A DNA stretch of 64,000 bases. Source: Cellulomonas pakistanensis (lineage in GTDB: Bacteria > Actinomycetota > Actinomycetes > Actinomycetales > Cellulomonadaceae). Below are positions 23,380 to 34,826 of the stretch, piece after piece. The position numbers and the translations under genes are program-made. The notes beneath the pieces are model-generated. The model saw only the letters and a list, made by a program, of their open reading frames with translations, was not told the DNA's origin and ran no database searches. Every line of letters begins with the position of its first letter. The first letter of the stretch is position 1. The stretch is taken from contig NZ_BONO01000024.1 in NCBI RefSeq assembly GCF_016862755.1, positions 1 to 64,000 on the forward strand. Reading direction: 5' to 3'.

Positions 23380-24105
23380 TCAGGGCAGGTCGGGTGCTGC
23401 GGCCGAGCCCAGCAGGTCCTCGAGGACCACGCCGGACAGGCGCCGGAACGCGCGGCGCGGGCGCGTGCGGTCGAGGACCGCGACCTCGAGCTGGGCGGCG
23501 GGGATGACGCGGCGGTCGTCCTCGTCGGCCCCGTCGGCGGGCGCGCCGAGCACGCGCACGGCGAGCGCGAGCACGTCGGCGAGCGGCATGTCCGGCACCC
23601 ACGCGCCGGCCACCTCCTCGCGCAGCCGCTCGGCCTGGCCGCCCATGACGACGAAGCCGCGCTCGTCGGCGACGGACCCGTCGTACGACAGCCGGTAGAT
23701 CTGGTCGGTCGCCGCGTCCTCGCCGACCTCGGCGACGACGATCTCGACCTCGAGCGGCTTGGACTCGGTGGTGAACACGGTGCCGAGCGTCTGGGCGTAG
23801 GCGTTGGCCAGGCCCCGGGCATTGACGTCCCGCCGGTCGTAGGAGTAGCCGCGCAGGTCGGCGTAGCGGACGCCGGCGACGCGCAGGTTCTCGAACTCGT
23901 TGTACTTGCCGACGGCGGCGAACGCGATGCGGTCGTAGATCTCGGAGACCTTGTGCAGGGCGCGGGACGGGTTCTCCGTGGCGAACGCGATGCCGTCCTC
24001 GTACGCGAGGACGACCACGGACCGGCCGCGGGCGATGCCCTTGCGCGCGTAGTCCGCCCGGTCCTTCATCAGCTGCTCGGGCGAGACGTAGAACGGCATG
24101 CTCAT
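23380..24105 (-). CDS. prcA: Proteasome subunit alpha
   Basis: Forms the outer heptameric gate rings of the 20S core. 241 residues. It begins [23 protein letters not shown] and continues with [39 protein letters not shown] and the [20 protein letters not shown] alpha signature. It lacks the Thr nucleophile, as expected. The C-terminus is Ala/Pro-rich. The ATG overlaps the prcB stop by 4 bases (ATGA), so equal synthesis of both subunits is likely. Mpa docks on this ring through its C-terminal GQYL. Confidence 0.97.
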   Translation of the reverse strand: MSMPFYVSPEQLMKDRADYARKGIARGRSVVVLAYEDGIAFATENPSRALHKVSEIYDRIAFAAVGKYNEFENLRVAGVRYADLRGYSYDRRDVNARGLANAYAQTLGTVFTTESKPLEVEIVVAEVGEDAATDQIYRLSYDGSVADERGFVVMGGQAERLREEVAGAWVPDMPLADVLALAVRVLGAPADGADEDDRRVIPAAQLEVAVLDRTRPRRAFRRLSGVVLEDLLGSAAAPDLP

Positions 24106-24968
24106 CGGTCGGCCTCCTCGTGCGCGCGGGCGCGGGCGTGGCCCTCGGCGCGGTCGGCCAGCACGCGGGCCACCACCTCGCCGAGGTCGTCCTGGGGCAC
24201 CCGCAGGTAGCCCGCGGCGGTGACGGTGGCGACGACCGGCCAGATCCGCCGGGACTGGTCCGGCCCGCCGGTGGCGGAGTCGTCGTCGGCGGCGTCGACG
24301 AGCGCCTCGACGGCGACCCGCACGGCAGCGTCGGTGTCGAGCCCCGGCCGCCAGAGCTTCTTGAGCGAGCCGCGCGCGAAGACGGAGCCCGACCCGACGC
24401 TGTGGTGCTGGTGCTCCTCGTACCGGCCGCCGGTGACGTCGTAGGAGAAGATCCGCCCGGTGCCGCGGTCGAGGTCGAAGCCGGCGAACAGCGGGACGAC
24501 GGCGAGGCCCTGCAGGGCGAGGCCGAGGTTGCCGCGGATCATGGTGGCGAGGCGGTTGGCCTTGCCGTCGAGCGAGAGCAGGGTGCCCTCGATCTTCTCG
24601 TAGTGCTCGAGCTCGAGCTGGAACAGCCGGACGAGCTCGACGGCGAGTCCCGCGGTGCCGGCGATGCCGATCGCGGAGTACTCGTCGGCCGGGAACACCT
24701 TCTCGATGTCCCGGGAGGCGATCTGCGAGCCCATGGTGGCCCGCCGGTCGCCGGCCATGACGACGCCGCCCGCGAAGGCCAGCGCGACGATGGTCGTCGC
24801 GTGCGGGGCTGCGGCGGAGGGGCTCACGTCACCGACCGGCAGCGCGGCGCGCCGCCCGGGGAGCAGGTCCGGGGCGTGCTGGGCGAGGAAGTCGACGAAG
24901 GACGACGACCCGGGGGTGGTGAACGCCCCGGGCAGCCGCCCCGCCGGGATCAGCGGGTCCGTCGGCAC
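24102..24968 (-). CDS. prcB: Proteasome subunit beta
   Basis: The catalytic subunit of the 20S proteasome, 288 residues. The first 57 residues are a propeptide that is removed so that Thr58 (in [10 protein letters not shown]) becomes the N-terminal nucleophile. [14 protein letters not shown] (with the catalytic Asp), [18 protein letters not shown] and the [14 protein letters not shown] region follow. The C-terminus is extended and charged. It lies 3 bases after pup and overlaps prcA by 4, so pup-prcB-prcA is one message. Confidence 0.97.
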   Translation of the reverse strand: MPTDPLIPAGRLPGAFTTPGSSSFVDFLAQHAPDLLPGRRAALPVGDVSPSAAAPHATTIVALAFAGGVVMAGDRRATMGSQIASRDIEKVFPADEYSAIGIAGTAGLAVELVRLFQLELEHYEKIEGTLLSLDGKANRLATMIRGNLGLALQGLAVVPLFAGFDLDRGTGRIFSYDVTGGRYEEHQHHSVGSGSVFARGSLKKLWRPGLDTDAAVRVAVEALVDAADDDSATGGPDQSRRIWPVVATVTAAGYLRVPQDDLGEVVARVLADRAEGHARARAHEEADR

Positions 24969-24971
24969 GCG

Positions 24972-25166
24972 TCACTGCCCGCCCTTCTGCACGAACCCGC
25001 GCACGAACTGCTCCGCGTTGGTCTCGAGGACGTCGTCGATCTCCTCGAGGAGGGCGTCGACCTCGGCGTCGCGCTGCTGCGCGGCGGCCGTGGCCTGCTC
25101 GACGTCGGGCCCGTCGACGGGCTCGTCGTCCTCGCGACGGTCCCGAGCGCGCTCCTGACCAGCCAT
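24972..25166 (-). CDS. pup: Prokaryotic ubiquitin-like protein Pup
   Basis: A 64-residue, mostly disordered acidic tag. The central and C-terminal half holds the helix that contacts the Mpa coiled coil (VDALLEEIDDVLETNAEQFVRGFVQ). It ends in GGQ, so the terminal Gln must be deamidated by Dop before PafA can attach it. The ATG has a GGAGG ribosome site (spacing 6). A TAGGGT hexamer near 25229-25234 on the minus strand could be a promoter of its own, in the 121-base gap after dop. Confidence 0.96.
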   Translation of the reverse strand: MAGQERARDRREDDEPVDGPDVEQATAAAQQRDAEVDALLEEIDDVLETNAEQFVRGFVQKGGQ

Positions 25167-25287
25167 GTGCACCTCCGGCGGTAGTCGGGCACGGGCCGCG
25201 CGCACGAGGCGGCGACCCGCAGTGGCACCACCCTAGGCCCTGGTCGGCGCGGGTTCCCGTGGGGCCGGGGCGCGTCGCCGCGCCCGG

Positions 25288-26919
25288 TCAGGAGCCGAGC
25301 GCGTCCAGCAGGCTGCCGACGTCCGGCGAGGACTCCAGCAGGGCCTCGACGTGCGCCCGCGTCCCGCGCAGCGGGTCGCGCATGGGCACGCGCTGCAGGG
25401 TCGGCGCGCCGGGCACGTCGAACACCACGGAGTCCCAGCTGGCCGCGGACACGTGCGCGCCGAACCGGGCGATGGTCCGGCCGCGGAAGTACGCGCGGGT
25501 GTCCTCGGGCGGCGCGGTGACCGCGGCGCGCACGTCGTCGTCGGCGACGAGCCGCTCGACGGCGCCCGCCTCGAGGAGCCGGTGGTAGAGGCCGCGCTCG
25601 GGGCGGACGTCGGACCACTGCAGGTCGACGGCGGCGAGGCGCGGGTGGTCCCAGTCGAGCCGGTCGCGGCGGCGCAGGCCCTCGAGCAGCCGCATCTTGG
25701 CGAGCCACTCGACCTCCCGGGCGCAGGACGCCGGGTCGGTCGCGAGGCGGTCGAGCAGGGAGCCCCACCGCGCGAGGACGTCGGCGGTCTGGGCGTCGGG
25801 CCCGTCGCCCGCGCCCGCGCCGACGGACCGGCCGAGGGCGGTGCGCACGGCGGCCAGGTACTCCTGCTGGATCTCGATCGCCGTGAGCAGCCGCCCGTCG
25901 GCGAGGTGCAGCTTCCGCGTGAGGGTCAGGTCGTGGCTCACGGCGTGCACGGAGCCGACCGGGTCGGCCAGGGCCAGGCGGTCGAGGGCCGCCCCGAGGT
26001 CCGTGGCGGACCCGTCGGCGGCCCGCTCGATCAGCCACAGGACGAGCGACGTCGTGCCGAGCTTGAGGTACGTGGCGACCTCGAGCTGGTTGGCGTCGCC
26101 GATGATGACGTGCAGCCGCCGCCAGCGGTCGGGGTCGGCGTGCGGCTCGTCGCGGGTGTTGACGATGGGCCGGCGCAGGGTCGTCTCGAGGCCGACCTCC
26201 GCCTCCATGTAGTCGGCCCGCTGGGAGAGCTGGAAGCCGGGCTCCTCGCCGCGCTGGCCGAGGCCGACGCGGCCGGCGCCGGTGAACACCTGCCGGGTGA
26301 CGAGGAACGGGGTCAGACGCGCCGCGAGGTCGGCGAACGGGACGGACCGCTCGACGAGGAAGTTCTCGTGGGTGCCGTACGTGGCGCCCTTGCCGTCGAC
26401 GTTGTTCTTGTACAGCGCGACGTCGGGCAGGGCGGGGCTCGACGCCAGGGCGCGCACCGAGGCGAGCATGACGAGCTCGCCCGCACGGTCCCAGCGGACG
26501 GCGTCCAGCGGGTTCGTCACCTCGGGCGAGGAGTACTCGGGGTGCGCGTGGTCGACGTACAGCCGGGCGCCGTTGGTGAGGATGACGTTCGCGGCGCCCG
26601 GGTCCTCGTACTCCTCGACGAGCGACCGGGCGACCTCCTGCGGGCCGTCGGCCGCGGCGTCGCCGGACGGGGCCGGGCGGGCAGGGTCGTCGGTGAGCAG
26701 GGACGGGTGCGCCGACGCCCGCTGCAGGTGGAAGCCCCGGGCGTCCTGCAGCGGGTCCTCGTCGTCGTAGTCCCAGCGGGCCTTCGCGCGCCCGCCCTGG
26801 CGGGCCGCCGCGTGCACGGCCACGACGTGGCTGGACAGGAGCATCGGGTTGGCGGTCGGGCGGCCGGGCTGCAGCACGCCGTACTCGGTCTCGATCCCCA
26901 TCACGCGGCGCACGGTCAC
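25288..26919 (-). CDS. dop: Pup deamidase/depupylase Dop
   Basis: Deamidates the C-terminal Gln of Pup and also removes Pup from proteins. 543 residues. It shares the PafA fold: [61 protein letters not shown] and LHVIIGDANQLEVATYLKLG. A Dop-type insertion lies near residues 45-80. GTG 26919 is chosen because TAGGGT (26932-26927) ends 7 bases upstream. GTG 26928 and GTG 26913 are in-frame alternatives. It sits between mpa and pup as in other actinobacteria. Confidence 0.96.
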   Translation of the reverse strand: MTVRRVMGIETEYGVLQPGRPTANPMLLSSHVVAVHAAARQGGRAKARWDYDDEDPLQDARGFHLQRASAHPSLLTDDPARPAPSGDAAADGPQEVARSLVEEYEDPGAANVILTNGARLYVDHAHPEYSSPEVTNPLDAVRWDRAGELVMLASVRALASSPALPDVALYKNNVDGKGATYGTHENFLVERSVPFADLAARLTPFLVTRQVFTGAGRVGLGQRGEEPGFQLSQRADYMEAEVGLETTLRRPIVNTRDEPHADPDRWRRLHVIIGDANQLEVATYLKLGTTSLVLWLIERAADGSATDLGAALDRLALADPVGSVHAVSHDLTLTRKLHLADGRLLTAIEIQQEYLAAVRTALGRSVGAGAGDGPDAQTADVLARWGSLLDRLATDPASCAREVEWLAKMRLLEGLRRRDRLDWDHPRLAAVDLQWSDVRPERGLYHRLLEAGAVERLVADDDVRAAVTAPPEDTRAYFRGRTIARFGAHVSAASWDSVVFDVPGAPTLQRVPMRDPLRGTRAHVEALLESSPDVGSLLDALGS

Positions 26920-26964
26920 CCGGCCCACCCTATGTCGGCGACGGGCGGGGCCACCCGGGCTCGC

Positions 26965-28593
26965 CTACAGGTACTGCCCCGTGCTCGTGACGTTCTCGAT
27001 CCGGCGCGAGGCCTCCTCGCCCTTCTTGTCCTGGACGATCGTGCGGATGAACACGATGCGCTCCCCCTTCTTGCCGGAGATGCGCGCCCAGTCGTCGGGG
27101 TTGGTGGTGTTCGGCAGGTCCTCGTTCTCCTTGAACTCGTCGACGCACGCGGTGAGCACGTGCTCGACGCGCAGGCCGCGCTGCCCGGTCGCGAGGAGGT
27201 CCTTGATCGCGGACTTCTTCGCGCGGTCGACGACGTTCTGGATCATCGCGCCGGAGTTGAAGTCCTTGAAGTAGAGGACCTCCTTGTCGCCGCTCGCGTA
27301 GGTGACCTCGAGGAACCGGTTCTCCTCGTTCTCCGAGTACATCCGCTCGACGGCCCGGGCGATCATCGCGTCGACGGCGGCGGCGGTCGAGCCGTGGTGC
27401 TCCGCGAGGTCGTCGGGGTGGATCGGCAGGTCCGGGGTCAGGTACTTCGCGAAGATCTCGCGGGCGCCCTCGGCGTCGGGGCGCTCGATCTTGATCTTCA
27501 CGTCGAGCCGGCCGGGCCGCAGGATCGCCGGGTCGATCATGTCCTCGCGGTTGGAGGCGCCGATGACGATGACGTTCTCCAGCCGCTCGACGCCGTCGAT
27601 CTCGGCGAGCAGCTGCGGCACGATCGTCGTCTCGACGTCGCTGGACACGCCGGTGCCGCGGGTGCGGAACAGCGACTCCATCTCGTCGAAGAACACCACG
27701 ACGGGGTGCCCCTGGGACGCCTTCTCGCGCGCCCGGGAGAAGATCAGCCGGATGTGCCGCTCGGTCTCTCCGACGTACTTGTTGAGCAGCTCGGGGCCCT
27801 TGACGTTGAGGAAGTACGACTTGGCCTCGGTGACCTCCTCGCCGCGCGCGCGGGCCGACGTCGCGGCGAGCGAGTGCGCGACGGCCTTCGCGATGAGCGT
27901 CTTGCCGCACCCGGGCGGGCCGTAGAGCAGCACGCCCTTCGGCGGCTTGAGGCCGTGCTCGCGGAACAGGTCGGGGTGCAGGAAGGGCAGCTCGACGGCG
28001 TCGCGGATGGCCTCGATCTGCGGGCCGAGGCCGCCGATGTCGGCGTAGTCGATGTCCGGGACCTCCTCGAGCACGAGGTCCTCGACCTCCGCCCGCGGCA
28101 CCCGCTCGAACACGAATCCGCTGCGCGCCTCGACGGTGAGCGCGTCGCCGACCCGCACGGAGCCGTCGAGGACCTGGCCGGCCAGGCGCACGACGCGCTC
28201 CTCGTCGCCGCGGCCCACGACGAGCGCGCGGTCGCGCCCGAGGAGCTCCTTCACCGTGACGAGCTCGCCGACCTGCTCGTAGCCGCCGGCCTCGACGACC
28301 GTGAGGGCCTCGTTGAGCATGACCTCCTGGCCCGGGCGCAGGCGGTGCACGTCGATCGCCGGGCTGGCGCCGACGTGCATCTTCCGGCCGGACGAGACGA
28401 CGTCGACCGTGCCGTCCTCGCGCGCGGCGAGGAACGTGGCGAACGTGCCCGGGGGCTTGGCGAGGTCGTCGATCTGCCGCTTGAGCTCGATGATCTGGTC
28501 GCGCGCCGCCACGAGCGCGTCGGACATGCGCTCGTTCTTGGCGGCCAGGAGCGCGAGCTCGCGCTGCAGGTCGCGTGGTGTCGGTTCCGTCAT
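26965..28593 (-). CDS. mpa: Proteasome-associated AAA+ ATPase Mpa/ARC
   Basis: Unfolds pupylated proteins and feeds them into the 20S core. 542 residues. An N-terminal coiled coil (about 5-50) binds Pup. Two OB-fold interdomains (about 55-175) follow. The AAA module has Walker A GPPGCGKT near 223, Walker [10 protein letters not shown] near 297 and arginine-finger region [16 protein letters not shown]. The C-terminal STGQYL is the proteasome-docking motif. The ATG has a GGAGG site. A TAGGGT hexamer about 60 bases upstream on the minus strand is a likely -10. It is the first gene of the mpa-dop-pup-prcB-prcA-pafA run. Confidence 0.97.
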   Translation of the reverse strand: MTEPTPRDLQRELALLAAKNERMSDALVAARDQIIELKRQIDDLAKPPGTFATFLAAREDGTVDVVSSGRKMHVGASPAIDVHRLRPGQEVMLNEALTVVEAGGYEQVGELVTVKELLGRDRALVVGRGDEERVVRLAGQVLDGSVRVGDALTVEARSGFVFERVPRAEVEDLVLEEVPDIDYADIGGLGPQIEAIRDAVELPFLHPDLFREHGLKPPKGVLLYGPPGCGKTLIAKAVAHSLAATSARARGEEVTEAKSYFLNVKGPELLNKYVGETERHIRLIFSRAREKASQGHPVVVFFDEMESLFRTRGTGVSSDVETTIVPQLLAEIDGVERLENVIVIGASNREDMIDPAILRPGRLDVKIKIERPDAEGAREIFAKYLTPDLPIHPDDLAEHHGSTAAAVDAMIARAVERMYSENEENRFLEVTYASGDKEVLYFKDFNSGAMIQNVVDRAKKSAIKDLLATGQRGLRVEHVLTACVDEFKENEDLPNTTNPDDWARISGKKGERIVFIRTIVQDKKGEEASRRIENVTSTGQYL

Positions 28594-28687
28594 CGCCGGT
28601 ACCTCCGATCGCGGGTCGACCTCACGGCGCTGTGGGGCTGTCGTGGGGAGACCCTAACCACACGTGTCAATCGCAGCGGCGGCGCCT

Positions 28688-28717
28688 CGCCGGGGCCGAC
28701 GGGAGTCGACCCCGGCG
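28688..28717 (-). terminator. Hairpin after trmI
   Basis: A 13-base stem (28688-28700 with 28705-28717, one G:U-type mismatch) and a 4-base loop lie about 22 bases after the trmI stop and before the mpa promoter. They separate the M50-trmI unit from the proteasome operon. Confidence 0.6.
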
Positions 28718-28739
28718 CGGAGTCCTGCCCGCGCCGGCC

Positions 28740-30959
<2,220 letters not shown>

Positions 30960-31107
30960 CTACGTGGCCGCGGTGGGTGCGCCGCGGCGCTGGCCCGCGT
31001 GCGGCGCGTGCGGTGCCGGCGCCGGGCCCCGCGGGGGTTCGTCGGGTGCGACGCGGACAGCCGCGTGGCGGGCGGGCGTGTCGGTGGTGGCGCCTAGCCT
31101 TGTCACC

Positions 31108-32022
31108 GTGACGACCACCGACCCGCAGCTGCTCGCCCCCGTGTCCGCCGACGGCGCCGACGCCGGCGACGTCGAGGCCGCGCCCGAGCCGCGCGTCCCG
31201 GGTCTGTCGCCGTCGCGCGCCAACGACTTCCAGCAGTGCCCGCTGCTGTTCCGGTTCCGGGTGGTCGACAAGCTGCCGGAACCGCCCAGCCTCGCCGCCG
31301 CGCGCGGCACGCTCGTGCACACGGTGCTCGAGCGGCTGTACGACCTGCCTCTCGGCGAGCGGACGCCCGCAGCGGCGCACGGCCTCGTCCCGGCGGCCTG
31401 GGACGCGCTCCTGGAGCGGTCGCCCGAGGTCGTGACCATGTTCGCCACGGACGACGAGCGGGAGGCGTGGATCGGGAGCGCGCGGCTGCTGCTCGACACG
31501 TACTTCACGCTCGAGGACCCGAACCGGCTGCAGCCCGGCGACCGGGAGCTCGCGGTGCGGACGCTGATGGAGGACGGGCCGCAGCTGCGCGGGATCGTCG
31601 ACCGGCTCGACGTCGCCCCCGACGGGGCGCTGCGGGTCGTCGACTACAAGACCGGCAGGTCGCCGAACCCCGGCTTCGAGGGGTCGGCCCTGTTCCAGAT
31701 GCGGTTCTACGCGTACGTCCTGTGGCGCGAGCGCGGGGTGCTGCCCAAGATGCTGCAGCTCGTCTACCTCGGAGACGGCCAGGTGCTCCGGCACGCCCCG
31801 TCCGAGGCGGAGATGCGGACGCTGGAGCTGCGGCTGCGCTCGCTGTGGGCGCAGGTCGAGGAGGCCGCGCGCACCGGCGAGTGGCGGCCGCGGAAGTCCC
31901 GGCTGTGCGACTGGTGCGCGCACCGGGCCGTGTGCCCCGCGTGGGGCGGGACGCCGCCTGAGGTGCCGGAGGGCGCGGTGGAGCGGGCGATCGGGGTCGT
32001 GCCGGTGGCGCAGGCCTCCTGA
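31108..32022 (+). CDS. RecB family exonuclease (PD-(D/E)XK nuclease)
   Basis: A 304-residue single-domain RecB/Cas4-like nuclease. The N-terminal LSPSRANDFQQCPLLFRFR motif holds the first Fe-S-type Cys, and RGTLVHTVLERLYDLP follows. The nuclease core GIVDRLDVAPDG and VVDYKTGR supplies the D-x(n)-D-x-K residues near 170-190. The C-terminal CDWCAHRAVCPAW gives three more Cys, consistent with an iron-sulfur cluster. GTG 31108 is preferred over upstream in-frame codons because TAGCCT (31095-31100) ends 7 bases before it. It is divergent from the M50-trmI unit, as in mycobacteria. Confidence 0.9.
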   Translation: MTTTDPQLLAPVSADGADAGDVEAAPEPRVPGLSPSRANDFQQCPLLFRFRVVDKLPEPPSLAAARGTLVHTVLERLYDLPLGERTPAAAHGLVPAAWDALLERSPEVVTMFATDDEREAWIGSARLLLDTYFTLEDPNRLQPGDRELAVRTLMEDGPQLRGIVDRLDVAPDGALRVVDYKTGRSPNPGFEGSALFQMRFYAYVLWRERGVLPKMLQLVYLGDGQVLRHAPSEAEMRTLELRLRSLWAQVEEAARTGEWRPRKSRLCDWCAHRAVCPAWGGTPPEVPEGAVERAIGVVPVAQAS

Positions 32023-32039
32023 CGGGCACCCCGGGCGGA

Positions 32040-32720
32040 TCAGCCCAGCAGGTCGAGAACCGCGCCCGAGCGGATCCGGGCGAAGTCGTCGAGCGACACG
32101 TCCGCGAGGCTCCCGGTCTTGTTCAGGCCCTCGATCTGCGGCAGCTCGCGGAACACCTCGACCGCCAGCACGCGCGCACCCGAGGCGACGCCCGACGTGA
32201 TGCCGGTCGGCGAGTCCTCGACGACGACGCAGTCGGCGATGTCGACGCCCAGCCGCTCGGCGGCGAGGAGGTAGGGCTGCGGGTCGGGCTTGGGCCGCTG
32301 GACCTCGTCGCCGGCGACGACCGTGGCGAACACGCCGGCGACCCGGGCGAACGGGTCGGCGAGCTCCCGGTACGACGACGTGACCAGCGCCTGCGGCACG
32401 CCCGCCTCGGCCAGCGCGGCGAGCAGCTCGCGGCCCCCGGGCTGCCACGGGGTGTCCTCGGCGACGGCGGCTGCGACGCGCTTGTTGAGGAAGTCGACGA
32501 TCTCGTCGACGGACAGGCCGACGCCGCGGCCCTGCAGGACCGCGCCCGACACCTTCATCGGGTTGCCGACCAGAGTGAGGCCGTCCTCGTGCGTCCAGGT
32601 GCCGCCCCACGACTCGACCAGCTCGGTCTCCGCCGCCATCCAGAGCGGCTCGGTGTTCACCAGCGTGCCGTCCATGTCCCAGAGGACGGCGGCGGGCAGG
32701 GCGGGACGGGCGTCGTTCAC
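32040..32720 (-). CDS. HAD family hydrolase (beta-phosphoglucomutase/phosphatase type)
   Basis: A 226-residue haloacid-dehalogenase-fold phosphatase. The nucleophile motif LWDMDGTLVNTEPLW is near residues 13-27. The cap domain spans about 28-95, motif II is ALVTSSYREL near 115-125, motif III Lys is in VQRPKPDPQPYL, and motif IV is VVVEDSPTGITSGVASGA near 165. The order fits phosphoglycolate or sugar-phosphate phosphatases. The GTG at 32720 gives the standard length; the longer in-frame start would add 37 unrelated residues. It is convergent with the RecB gene, 17 bases away. Confidence 0.87.
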   Translation of the reverse strand: MNDARPALPAAVLWDMDGTLVNTEPLWMAAETELVESWGGTWTHEDGLTLVGNPMKVSGAVLQGRGVGLSVDEIVDFLNKRVAAAVAEDTPWQPGGRELLAALAEAGVPQALVTSSYRELADPFARVAGVFATVVAGDEVQRPKPDPQPYLLAAERLGVDIADCVVVEDSPTGITSGVASGARVLAVEVFRELPQIEGLNKTGSLADVSLDDFARIRSGAVLDLLG

Positions 32721-32888
32721 GGCGTGCGGCTCCAGGCTGGTGCGGGCGGGTGCTCCCTCGACGGTACCCGGCGCGGGTGAACGGCGGTGAACGGCGGGTG
32801 TCGCCCCGGGGGCCGCCCAGAGGTCGCCCAAGGGGGTCGACCGGGACCGGCCCGTCGGGCCTGCCTCCGGGACCCGTCGTGCGAATCG

Positions 32889-33410
32889 TCAGTCGGGCCA
32901 GGACTCCAGCGCGGCGCGCGTCTCCGCGATCCAGGCGAGCGTCGCCCGCCCCTGGTGCTCGCCGGCGGACAGGGTGAGCAGGGCGTACCGCTCGTCGGGG
33001 TCCGTCGGGTCGAGCGTCGCGCGGGTCTCCGCGAGCCCGGCCAGGCGTCGGGTCACCTCCTGCTCGGTCTCCGCGAGCAGGTCGAGGCAGGTCCGGCGGC
33101 CCGCCTCGCGGCCGAAGAACAGCCGCAGCAGCAGGCCGTTGCGGGGCGGTCCGATCTCGGGCGGCGTCTGCAGCAGCGCGCGCAGCCGGCCGCGACCCGC
33201 CGGGGTGAGGGTGAACCGTCCGGCGTCGTCGCGGCCCACGTCCCCGCGCGCCTCGAGCCGGGCGAGCGCCGGGTAGATCTGCCCGAAGCTCTCCGTCCAG
33301 AAGTGGCCGAGGGTGCTGACGATCTCCTGGCGCACGCGGTAGCCCGACATGGGCGCGAGCGAGAGGGCGCCGAGGACGGCGAGGTCGGTCTGCGCGGGCG
33401 GCCGGGGCAT
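32889..33410 (-). CDS. PadR family transcriptional regulator
   Basis: A 173-residue repressor. The N-terminal winged helix (about 8-85: AVLGALSLAPMSGYRVRQEI, FGQIYPALARLEARGDV) is the PadR domain. The C-terminal half (RLFFGREAGRRTCLDLL onward) is the helical dimerisation/effector domain of the Vir type. The ATG at 33410 is 6 bases after TATAGT, so transcription should begin at the ATG. A perfect palindrome overlaps that -10, suggesting autoregulation and control of the divergent membrane-protein gene. The effector is unknown; PadR proteins usually sense phenolics, drugs or lipids. Confidence 0.9.
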   Translation of the reverse strand: MPRPPAQTDLAVLGALSLAPMSGYRVRQEIVSTLGHFWTESFGQIYPALARLEARGDVGRDDAGRFTLTPAGRGRLRALLQTPPEIGPPRNGLLLRLFFGREAGRRTCLDLLAETEQEVTRRLAGLAETRATLDPTDPDERYALLTLSAGEHQGRATLAWIAETRAALESWPD

Positions 33411-33413
33411 GGC

Positions 33414-33442
33414 TTGACTATATCTGCCAGATAGGTGACGGT
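33414..33442. promoter_or_regulatory. PadR operator shared by two divergent leaderless promoters
   Basis: TATCTGCCAGATA (33421-33433) is a perfect 6-1-6 palindrome. On the plus strand it fills the 17-base spacer between TTGACT (33414-33419) and GACGGT (33437-33442), which lies 6 bases before the ATG at 33449. On the minus strand it overlaps the TATAGT -10 (33422-33417), 6 bases before the padR ATG. One bound dimer would block both genes. Confidence 0.65.
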
Positions 33443-33448
33443 GACCGC

Positions 33449-33826
33449 ATGGCGGAGGTAGCGGCGGTGCTCGTGGTCGTGGTGCTGGGCGCGCTCGGCG
33501 TCCTGCAGGTGCTGGTCGCCCTCGGTGCGCCGCTCGGGCGGTTCGTCTGGGGCGGCGGGCACGACGTGCTGCCGGCCCGGCTGAGGGTGGGCAGCGCGGT
33601 GTCGGTGGCGCTGTACGCCGGCATGGCGGTCGTGGTGCTCGACCGCTCCGGGCTCGTGACGGTGCTGCCGGACGGCTTCGCGCGCGCGGCGACCTGGGTG
33701 CTGGTCGGCTACTTCGCGGTGGGCGTCCTGCTCAACGCGGTCTCCCGCAGCCGCGCCGAGGCGCGGACGATGGCGCCGACGTGCCTGGTGCTCGCGCTCC
33801 TCACCGCGGCGGTCGCGACGGCCTGA
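33449..33826 (+). CDS. Small four-helix membrane protein, probable PadR target
   Basis: A 125-residue hydrophobic protein with four predicted membrane segments (about 4-24, 48-68, 79-100, 108-125). It has a short polar loop RFVWGGGHDVLPARL after the first segment. I do not recognise a family with certainty; similar small actinobacterial membrane proteins are uncharacterised. Its promoter contains the PadR palindrome and it is transcribed divergently from padR, so it is most likely the regulated output. It could be a small multidrug or lipid-handling protein, but the sequence does not show that. Confidence 0.7.
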   Translation: MAEVAAVLVVVVLGALGVLQVLVALGAPLGRFVWGGGHDVLPARLRVGSAVSVALYAGMAVVVLDRSGLVTVLPDGFARAATWVLVGYFAVGVLLNAVSRSRAEARTMAPTCLVLALLTAAVATA

Positions 33827-33870
33827 GCACCGGCCCGGCCACGCGCGGGGCAGCGAGCGGGAGGCCCGGG

Positions 33871-34725
33871 CTACTCGCCCACCTGGCCGTCGACCGCCTC
33901 GCGCAGCAGGTCGGCGTGCCCGTTGTGCCGGGCGTACTCCTCGACCATGTGGGTGAGCACCCAGCGCACGCTCGGGGCACGCCCGTCCGGCCAGGCCCGG
34001 CGCGCCGGGGCGTCCGGGCCGCCCGCCGCCAGTGCCGCGGCGAGGTCCGCGCGCGACCGCTCGACCGCCGCGAGCCACAGCGCCCGCAGGTCGTCCGGGG
34101 CGTCGTCGGCGGCGGAGTGCCAGTCCCAGTCCCGGTCGGCCGCCCAGTCGACGGACGCCCACGGCTCGGCACGGTCCCGGCCGTGCAGGGACCGGGAGAA
34201 CCAGTCGTCCTCGACGTAGGCCAGGTGCTTGAGCAGGCCGCCCAGCGTCATCGTGGAGGTGCCGACGGTCGTGGCGAGGCCGGCGGCGTCGAGGCCGCGG
34301 GTCTTCCACTCGAGGGTCGCGCGGTGGAACTCGAGGAAGCCCAGCAGCGTGTCGACCTCGTCGCCGGCGGTCGGCGGCTCCGGGCGCCCCTCGTCGTCGA
34401 TGACCGGCGCGGCGTCCGCGACGGGCTCCGTGGGCAGGTCGAGCTCGCGCGCCGCTGCGGAGATCCGACGGGCGAGGGCGACGTCCCGGTGGCTGAGCCC
34501 GGCGACGTCGTGCGAGACGAGCCGCACGGCCACCGTGGCGTACCGCAGGTCGACGTCCGGGTGGTGGTCCGCGGCGTCGGAGAGCTCGCCGATCGCGTCG
34601 ACCAGCTCGACCCCCGCGGCGAACGACCCGGTGCGGAAGCGCGCGTGCACCCCGCCCGGCCCCACCCGCCAGTCGGCGACCCCCTCGGCCGCCCGGAACT
34701 CCTCCGCCGTGATCCGCCCGCCCAT
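33871..34725 (-). CDS. Fusion: pterin-4a-carbinolamine dehydratase + DinB/DUF664
   Basis: 284 residues in two parts. Residues 1-95 are a complete pterin-4a-carbinolamine dehydratase (DCoH/PCD) domain, with the catalytic motif ADHHPDVDLRY (His54, His55, Pro56) and SHDVAGLSHRDVALARRI. PCD recycles oxidised pterin cofactor. Residues about 121-284 are a DinB-fold DUF664 domain (WKTRGLDAAGLATTV, LGGLLKHLAYVEDDWF, VRWVLTHMVEEYARHNGHADLLRE) with the metal-binding His residues. Such domains are thiol transferases or metal-dependent enzymes. A Pro/Glu-rich linker joins them. The ATG lies 6 bases after TACGGT (34737-34732), so the start is firm. Confidence 0.85.
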   Translation of the reverse strand: MGGRITAEEFRAAEGVADWRVGPGGVHARFRTGSFAAGVELVDAIGELSDAADHHPDVDLRYATVAVRLVSHDVAGLSHRDVALARRISAAARELDLPTEPVADAAPVIDDEGRPEPPTAGDEVDTLLGFLEFHRATLEWKTRGLDAAGLATTVGTSTMTLGGLLKHLAYVEDDWFSRSLHGRDRAEPWASVDWAADRDWDWHSAADDAPDDLRALWLAAVERSRADLAAALAAGGPDAPARRAWPDGRAPSVRWVLTHMVEEYARHNGHADLLREAVDGQVGE

Positions 34726-34826
34726 GCCGCCACCGTAGCGGCGCGGGTCGGACGCCACCGGGGTGCACGGGCACGTCGGCGGTGCCCTCCGGGGGGCACC
34801 CGGGGCGTGTCGCGTGCGCCTCCGCG

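Noticed and set aside
28640..28680. Full -35/-10 promoter for mpa from TTGACA and TAGGGT
   Set aside because: The two hexamers are only 8 bases apart, too close for one promoter. Only the TAGGGT is kept as a possible -10.
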